Positions 56,607 to 61,405 of a stretch of DNA of 64,000 nt are shown here, piece after piece; position 1 is the first letter of the stretch; each line of letters starts with the position of its first letter. Where the stretch lies: NCBI GenBank assembly GCA_019239895.1, contig JAFAZH010000006.1, positions 62,001 through 126,000 on the forward strand, given 5' to 3'. A model generated the notes under the pieces. That model had not been told where the DNA came from. It made no database searches and was given only the letters and a program-made list of their open reading frames with translations. The DNA comes from Abditibacteriaceae bacterium (lineage in GTDB: Bacteria > Armatimonadota > Abditibacteriia > Abditibacteriales > Abditibacteriaceae). A program made the position numbers and the translations under genes.

Positions 56607-58178
56607 ATGCCCGCAAAACGCAGTCGCCCATCGAATCCCATATCTGCAAAGCAATCTAAGATGAAAAAGTCGCAAGGCGATAGTGCGCCGGTTGCAGCGA
56701 CTCCGCTTCCCACGCCCTGGCCGGAACCGGAACCGTCGCCTGCCGTGACTGATGGCGCATCCGACCTGGAATTGGACGCACTCGAAGCTGACATGAAGAA
56801 CAACTCATCTGGCAAAAATGGTAAGGCTGTCAAGGACGATCAAAAGAGCCATGAATTTGTGCTCAAGACAGCCCATGATCGCAACGTCAAATTTATAAGA
56901 TTATGGTTCCCGGATATTCTGGGGATGCTCAAAAGCACCGCTATTATAGCGGGTGAATTGGAGGCGGCACTCGAAGAAGGTATCACCTTCGATGGGAGCG
57001 CCATTGAAGGTTTTGCGCGTGAGGACGAGAGCGATATGATTGCGCTCCCTGATCCCAACACCTTCACGATTTTGCCGTTTCGCCCCACCGAGGGCGGGGC
57101 CGTGGCCCGCATGTTTTGTGATATTCTTGAACCCAGCGGCAAACCAGCGGATACCGACCCCCGCTATGTCTTAAAACGCCAGCTCAAAGCCGCCGTGGAA
57201 ATGGGCTACACCTTCTATGTCGGCCCCGAAGTAGAATTTTTCTACTTCAAACAGGCTCCCGAAGGACAAAAACTGCGCCCGGAGGCGATTGACCAGGGCG
57301 GCTATTTTGATCTCACCCCTCTTGATGTTGCCAGCCCCCTCCGTCGCAAAACGGCTCTGACATTAGAGCAAATGGATATTGGCGTGGAATCATCGCACCA
57401 CGAAGGCGCACCTTCGCAGCATGAGATTGACTTGCGCTATGATGATGCCCTCACAATGGCTGATAGCATGATGACGTTTCGCCTGGTAGTTAAGGAAATT
57501 GCCTCAGAAAGCGGCTATTATGCGACCTTCATGCCCAAGCCCAGTGCCACCTCTAACGGGTCGGGGATGCACATTAATATGAGTCTCTTTCAAGGTGGCA
57601 AGAATGCCTTCTTTGATAAAAATGATGCAGATTACCTGAGTGATGTCGCGCGCAAATTCATCGCGGGCTTGCTGCGCCATGCGCGTGAGCTAACCCTCTT
57701 CACGAATCAGTGGGTCAATAGTTATAAACGATTGGTGCCCGGCTTTGAAGCCCCCACACGAGTGACCTGGGCGATGCGCAACCGTGCTGACTTAGTGCGG
57801 GTGCCTGCCTTTAAGCCAGGCCGCGAAGCCAGTCGCCGCCTGGAATACCGCTCGCCCGATGCTGCCTGCAATCCTTATCTGGTCTTTGCCCTCTTACTGG
57901 CGGCGGGCATGGAAGGCATTAAAAACGATTACGCCCTGCCAGCGCCGGTGAGTGGCATCCATCAGATGAGCAGCGCCGAGCGTCGTGAAGCGGGCGTGGA
58001 AATTCTACCGGCTGACCTCAACGAAGCTATCCGTGCCGCCCGTGAGAGTGAGTTAGCGCATCGTGTCCTGGGCAATACGCTCTTTACCAAGTTCCTTGCC
58101 AATAAAGAGATTGAATGGAATAACTATCGCTGCCAGGTGCATGAATATGAGTTAGAACGCTATCTCAGCATCTTATAA
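56607..58178 (+). CDS. glnA: Glutamine synthetase, type I
   Basis: 523 residues; the core from about residue 80 is a GSI-alpha-sized enzyme. Motifs: VKFIRLWFPDILG, FDGSAIEGF, GPEVEFFYF (metal Glu), ESSHHEGAPSQHEID, the ATP region KPSATSNGSGMHINMS, NSYKRLVPGFEAPT and the C-terminal RLEYRSPDAACNPY. No adenylylation Tyr loop is visible. The first 78 residues are low complexity (Pro, Lys, Asp) and absent from the family. The start is uncertain (ATG at 56607, 56661 or 56793). It makes glutamine from glutamate and ammonium in the cytoplasm. Confidence 0.93.
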   Translation: MPAKRSRPSNPISAKQSKMKKSQGDSAPVAATPLPTPWPEPEPSPAVTDGASDLELDALEADMKNNSSGKNGKAVKDDQKSHEFVLKTAHDRNVKFIRLWFPDILGMLKSTAIIAGELEAALEEGITFDGSAIEGFAREDESDMIALPDPNTFTILPFRPTEGGAVARMFCDILEPSGKPADTDPRYVLKRQLKAAVEMGYTFYVGPEVEFFYFKQAPEGQKLRPEAIDQGGYFDLTPLDVASPLRRKTALTLEQMDIGVESSHHEGAPSQHEIDLRYDDALTMADSMMTFRLVVKEIASESGYYATFMPKPSATSNGSGMHINMSLFQGGKNAFFDKNDADYLSDVARKFIAGLLRHARELTLFTNQWVNSYKRLVPGFEAPTRVTWAMRNRADLVRVPAFKPGREASRRLEYRSPDAACNPYLVFALLLAAGMEGIKNDYALPAPVSGIHQMSSAERREAGVEILPADLNEAIRAARESELAHRVLGNTLFTKFLANKEIEWNNYRCQVHEYELERYLSIL

Positions 58179-58183
58179 GCGGT

Positions 58184-58300
58184 TCACCACAGAGACGCAG
58201 AGAAATTCGAGGATCGAAGATGGAAAATAGAGAATCGAACTAGTAACTTCCACCGCGATCCTCTATCTTCTATTCTCTATCCTCGAATTTCTCTGTGGTT
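58184..58300. repeat. Inverted repeat with GAGGATC/TATCCTC heptads after glnA
   Basis: The left side (58184-58236) reads ACCACAGAGACGCAGAG then GAGGATC, GAAGATG, GAAAATA, GAGAATC. The right side (58254-58300) answers GATCCTC, TATCTTC, TATTCTC, TATCCTC and ATTTCTCTGTGGT. Perfect 7-nt periodicity on both sides. Same family as 14133-14308. Confidence 0.88.
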
Positions 58301-58371
58301 GATTGCATGTCAGGTGTTAAGTACACTGCATTTGCTCCTTTTGGCTACCAGAAGCTAGGGAGCATTTGCTT

Positions 58372-59190
58372 ATGTTGACACAGGATGCAGAAGTCGCAAC
58401 CCAGGGGAGAACCAACGTCACACTCGAAACGGATGTGCGCTGTGCGCTGTCATTAGTCGTCCCGGCTTATAACGAAGAGAATCGCTTACCCGCAACCTTA
58501 ACGCGCATCGCCGAATATCTGGCGACGCGCGATTTTTCTTATGAGCTAATTGTAGTGGATGATGGCTCGCGTGACGGCACCCGCGAAGTAGTGAACGACT
58601 TTGCCGCCACCCATTCATGGGCGCGTCTGGCTGCCTATAATGATGAGCAGGGCCAGCCGCTCAATCGGGGCAAGGGCTATGCGGTGCGCTATGGTGTGCT
58701 GCACGCGCTGGGGCAGGATGTGCTCTTTAGCGATGCCGATTTATCCACGCCTATTGAAGAGATGGAAAAGCTCTTGCCGCTGATTGCTGACGATAAATGC
58801 CAGATCGCCATTGCCAGCCGTGCCCTGCCAAAATCGAATTTAACTGTGCATCAGCCCTGGTATCGAGAGTGGATGGGGCGCAGCTTCAATAAGCTCGTGC
58901 AGAGTATTGCCGTGCCCGGCATTCAGGATACCCAGTGTGGCTTTAAAGCCTTTCGTGGCGATGTGGCGCGGCGGGTGTTTGGTTTAGCGCGGATAGATGG
59001 CTTTGGCTTTGATACGGAAATTCTCTTTTTAGCCCGCAAATTAGGCTACAAAGTCTGCGAAGTGCCCGTGACCTGGCAGCACCGTGATGATAGCCGCGTC
59101 AATCCCTTGACCTCGCCATTTCGGATGATGGGAGAGTTGCTAGAAGTGCGGCTGAATGATCGCAAGGGGTTGTATAAAGAGAATAAGTGA
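58372..59190 (+). CDS. Glycosyltransferase family 2 (dolichyl-phosphate beta-glucosyltransferase-like)
   Basis: 272 residues from the ATG at 58372 with GGGAG 9 nt upstream. GT-A fold motifs: LVVPAYNEENRLP, IVVDDGSRDGT, RGKGYAVRYG, the DxD-type FSDADLSTP, and QDTQCGFKAFRG with GFGFDTEILF. No membrane helix is visible. It would transfer a hexose from a nucleotide sugar to a polyprenyl phosphate for export to envelope glycans. Confidence 0.85.
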   Translation: MLTQDAEVATQGRTNVTLETDVRCALSLVVPAYNEENRLPATLTRIAEYLATRDFSYELIVVDDGSRDGTREVVNDFAATHSWARLAAYNDEQGQPLNRGKGYAVRYGVLHALGQDVLFSDADLSTPIEEMEKLLPLIADDKCQIAIASRALPKSNLTVHQPWYREWMGRSFNKLVQSIAVPGIQDTQCGFKAFRGDVARRVFGLARIDGFGFDTEILFLARKLGYKVCEVPVTWQHRDDSRVNPLTSPFRMMGELLEVRLNDRKGLYKENK

Positions 59191-59200
59191 GGTGTAGATA

Positions 59201-59220
59201 GACCCCATCCCCGGCCCTTC
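59201..59220 (+). repeat. 20-bp repeat, left border of the small-protein/TA island
   Basis: GACCCCATCCCCGGCCCTTC, 11 bp after the GT2 stop; 19 of 20 bases recur in inverted orientation at 61232-61251. The remainder of 59221-59577 contains a 9-bp CCTTAACAG/CTGTTAAGG dyad and no supportable gene. Confidence 0.7.
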
Positions 59221-59577
59221 CCCTTAACAGCAAGAGGCAGGGAGCGTTGGCCTACCGTCGGGACAGCATCACATGAACAAAAGTGGGACTCTCTGGATAG
59301 TAAGAGTTTGACTTCTTTCCCTTACTGTTAAGGAGTGCCTGTATAGGGCCATATTGAGGGCCAGGAGGCTCTAAGGACTTAAAGTTTCACCAAAGATAAT
59401 AAGCATTAGGTAATTATGGTAGAGTGCTATCAGGCGAGGCTAAGGGAGTGGGTGAGAGAGGCGTAGGCGTGGGTTGCAGCGTCTTATAGTTATTCTGGTT
59501 GAGCCGCTATCTGGCTTCTTGAGGGCAGGCCGTGTTGTGCCCAGGTTCCTCCATAGCAAAAGCAACCACAGCCAATG

Positions 59578-59847
59578 CTACTCTGAAAGATGCTCTTCCT
59601 GCTCGCCGCCTCTAAACAAAAGTGATAATGAACCGCCTACCAGCAGTATACCAAGCGGGATAGTGACCAGGCAGGCTGCTAAATAGTCCCAATGCAAAGC
59701 CGTTGTCAGATAGTTCAAGAGGCCAAAGATGAAGGCCAATTCTATGAAGGTCAAGATGCTAAAAAGCGCCAAGAAGAAGAGGCTGACAATAGTCCCCACA
59801 ACAGTGCCGATAATAATCTCTTGTAGCAACATGAAGCATCCACGCAT
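59578..59847 (-). CDS. Small two-helix membrane protein
   Basis: 89 residues from the ATG at 59847 (AGGTG 5 nt upstream; a TTG at 59889 extends the frame). Two long hydrophobic segments (IIIGTVVGTIVSLFFLALF and a second around LACLVTIPLGILLVGG) surround a short loop, with an acidic C-terminus (GGEQEEHLSE). No family recognised. Third in a minus-strand row of small membrane proteins. Confidence 0.55.
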   Translation of the reverse strand: MRGCFMLLQEIIIGTVVGTIVSLFFLALFSILTFIELAFIFGLLNYLTTALHWDYLAACLVTIPLGILLVGGSLSLLFRGGEQEEHLSE

Positions 59848-59939
59848 TTTGCACCTGTGAGTTTCTAAAACACTTTGCGTATGGCCCAACGCTCAGCTCA
59901 CCCGCTGCCCCTCTAATCCACTTCCACCGTGACGCTGTG

Positions 59940-60068
59940 TTAGGCTATCTCTTGGGCTTGTGCAGCACATCTTTGTATAGACCGCTTGTCCAGCCAATCG
60001 GCAAAATTAACAGCCCCAAACATGAGGAAGAATACAGATGTCATTATAATAAAAAAGACCATAGCCAT
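59940..60068 (-). CDS. 42-residue membrane protein, probably truncated paralogue of the 60075-60323 product
   Basis: ATG at 60068 with GGTGGAG 9 nt upstream, 6 bp after the preceding gene. One membrane helix (MVFFIIMTSVFFLMFGAV) and an amphipathic tail ending AQEIA then TAA (59940-59942). In the same frame after the TAA come HSVTVEVD and a TAG at 59913-59915. That matches HSVTIEVSD in the upstream product, so the gene looks like a shorter duplicate cut by a nonsense codon. Confidence 0.5.
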   Translation of the reverse strand: MAMVFFIIMTSVFFLMFGAVNFADWLDKRSIQRCAAQAQEIA

Positions 60069-60074
60069 AGTTCT

Positions 60075-60323
60075 CTACTCCACCACCTGATAGCCGCCGC
60101 TGTCGGATACTTCTATGGTGACGCTGTGGGCTTGTAAGTGGCGTTGAAGTGGCTGCTGATAGACAGATGTATAAAAAGCAGCTTTGCCCCACATCAGACA
60201 CCGATAGAGTAGGCATAGCATAACCAGGCTCAGCACTACGCCAATCGTTAAGAGAGACAAGGTGTCTTCAAGGTGTCCTAGTGCGGTTTGCAACAATGGC
60301 TCTATTGGGAAGCAGTCAGGCAT
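60075..60323 (-). CDS. Small single-helix membrane protein
   Basis: 82 residues. A membrane helix (LSLLTIGVVLSLVMLCLLY) near residue 25-45 and a C-terminal segment LQAHSVTIEVSDSGGYQVVE. TGGCATAAT, an extended -10 box, sits 7 nt before the ATG, suggesting a leaderless or near-leaderless message. First gene of the row of small membrane proteins. No family recognised. Confidence 0.5.
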   Translation of the reverse strand: MPDCFPIEPLLQTALGHLEDTLSLLTIGVVLSLVMLCLLYRCLMWGKAAFYTSVYQQPLQRHLQAHSVTIEVSDSGGYQVVE

Positions 60324-60330
60324 ACCTGCT

Positions 60331-60339
60331 ATTATGCCA
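60331..60339 (-). promoter_or_regulatory. Extended -10 box for the small membrane protein row
   Basis: Minus-strand TGGCATAAT with hexamer at 60331-60336, 7 nt from the ATG at 60323. The spacer AGCAGGT could alternatively be a weak ribosome site. Confidence 0.4.
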
Positions 60340-60420
60340 CAGCCTGCACCAGTGGCGGCGCGTGGACTGCTAGTGGGGCTGCTGACCCAGTTAATCTCAA
60401 CCGGGTGTGTTTTTCTAACT

Positions 60421-60454
60421 AAACAGCACCAGAAGGTTAATCCTGGTGCTGTTT
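60421..60454 (-). terminator. Terminator of the toxin-antitoxin operon
   Basis: AAACAGCACCAG (60421-60432) pairs with 60443-60454 over a 10-nt loop, 5 bp after the toxin stop. Confidence 0.7.
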
Positions 60455-60458
60455 ATAC

Positions 60459-60809
60459 TTATTCTCCCAATAAACCTAAGCGCAATAGCCTCTTGGTTAG
60501 GCTGTACACGTCCGTTTTGTCGCCTTCCTTGCGGATACCGATTGCCACCACTAAGACCACAATAGTTTGTTCGCGTAGTTGGTAGACAATGCGGTAACGC
60601 TGCCCAGCGGCGCGTATGCTGTAATAACCGGATAGCTCGCTAATAAGGGGCTTGCCCTTCTTTTCCGGCTCAGTTTTGAGGCTATCAATACGATCTCTAA
60701 TCTTTAGTTGGGTCTGACGGTCTTTGATAATTTCCAGCATCTTAACCGCCTGGGGCGTCAGGGCGATTGACCGTTCTGTAGGTTGAGCTGCGACTTTACG
60801 GTGTCCCAT
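60459..60809 (-). CDS. RelE/ParE-superfamily toxin
   Basis: 116 residues. The core KDRQTQLKIRDRIDSLKTEPEKKGKPLISELSGYYSIRAAGQRYRIVYQLREQTIVVLVVAIGIRKEG has the RelE/ParE pattern (helix pair, GYYSIRAAGQRYRIVY strands, LVVAIGIRK). A C-terminal extension VYSLTKRLLRLGL is present. It starts 52 bp inside the antitoxin gene, typical of coupled toxin-antitoxin operons. Likely an mRNA interferase or gyrase inhibitor. Confidence 0.88.
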   Translation of the reverse strand: MGHRKVAAQPTERSIALTPQAVKMLEIIKDRQTQLKIRDRIDSLKTEPEKKGKPLISELSGYYSIRAAGQRYRIVYQLREQTIVVLVVAIGIRKEGDKTDVYSLTKRLLRLGLLGE

Positions 60810-61051
60810 GATACGAGGTTCTCCTGTTGGGCCTCTTGAACACTCTGTCGCAAAGCTGCCATGAGTTCAGGATCGCTCATAATATCAAGGGTTTCCATGA
60901 TGGACTCATAGAGTTCCCACGACACGACCGCTAAGACGGGCTGGCCTCGGCGTGTGACTGTCACAGCGCCACCTTCAGGCGAGCGGGCGAGTTCCTCCGG
61001 CAACTGCGTCAGCCTGTTGCGGGCCTCTGCAATTGATAATGTGTTGTCCAT
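60758..61051 (-). CDS. Phd/YefM-family antitoxin
   Basis: 97 residues. The N-terminal Phd/YefM fold is clear (MDNTLSIAEARNRLTQLPEELAR, VTVTRRGQPVLAVVSWELYESIMETL). The C-terminal helix (MAALRQSVQEAQQENLVSWD) would bind the toxin. Antitoxins of this family repress their own operon through palindromic operators; two abutting palindromes lie upstream at 61120-61143. Confidence 0.88.
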   Translation of the reverse strand: MDNTLSIAEARNRLTQLPEELARSPEGGAVTVTRRGQPVLAVVSWELYESIMETLDIMSDPELMAALRQSVQEAQQENLVSWDTVKSQLNLQNGQSP

Positions 61052-61119
61052 ACCATTCTCTCTTTTCGGCTATTCGCCCGGCCCTCTCCAAAGCCGACAG
61101 CTAATAAAGCTGCACATTT

Positions 61120-61143
61120 AATTGAACAATTATTTGCACAAAT
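61120..61143. promoter_or_regulatory. Two abutting operator palindromes of the TA operon
   Basis: AATTG-AA-CAATT (61120-61131) is followed without gap by ATTTG-CA-CAAAT (61132-61143). Each is a 12-bp dyad with a 2-nt centre, the spacing expected for two Phd/YefM dimers binding cooperatively. Confidence 0.55.
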
Positions 61144-61231
61144 TGTCAAGCCTCGGCAGTCTATTGTAATCCCGGTCTGTAACATGATAACTAACACGCT
61201 CACCGCCTTCGTTCTATCTGGATAGGATAGA

Positions 61232-61251
61232 GAAGGGCTGGGGATGGGGTC
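61232..61251 (-). repeat. 20-bp repeat, right border of the small-protein/TA island
   Basis: Inverted copy (19/20) of 59201-59220, located 155 bp before ileS. No other gene or T-box is visible between 61052 and 61405. Confidence 0.7.
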
Positions 61252-61405
61252 AAGAGCGTAATCTATCCCGATTCAGTGAGAGCTAAACAGATAACAGGGG
61301 CACAGCGTATCGCGCCCCGCAGCACGTCGGCGGCTTGGCTTGTTAAACTGCAATTGAGAATAATTTGAAAGTTTTGACTCTTCAGTTTTGATTCTGTTGA
61401 ACGCT

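Noticed and set aside
60007-60216. Alternative 69-codon minus-strand frame
   Set aside because: It overlaps the two better supported small membrane ORFs, has no ribosome site and is not hydrophobic.
61204-61405. T-box or other riboswitch before ileS
   Set aside because: No T-box antiterminator consensus (AGGGTGGNACC) or specifier-like stem was found.
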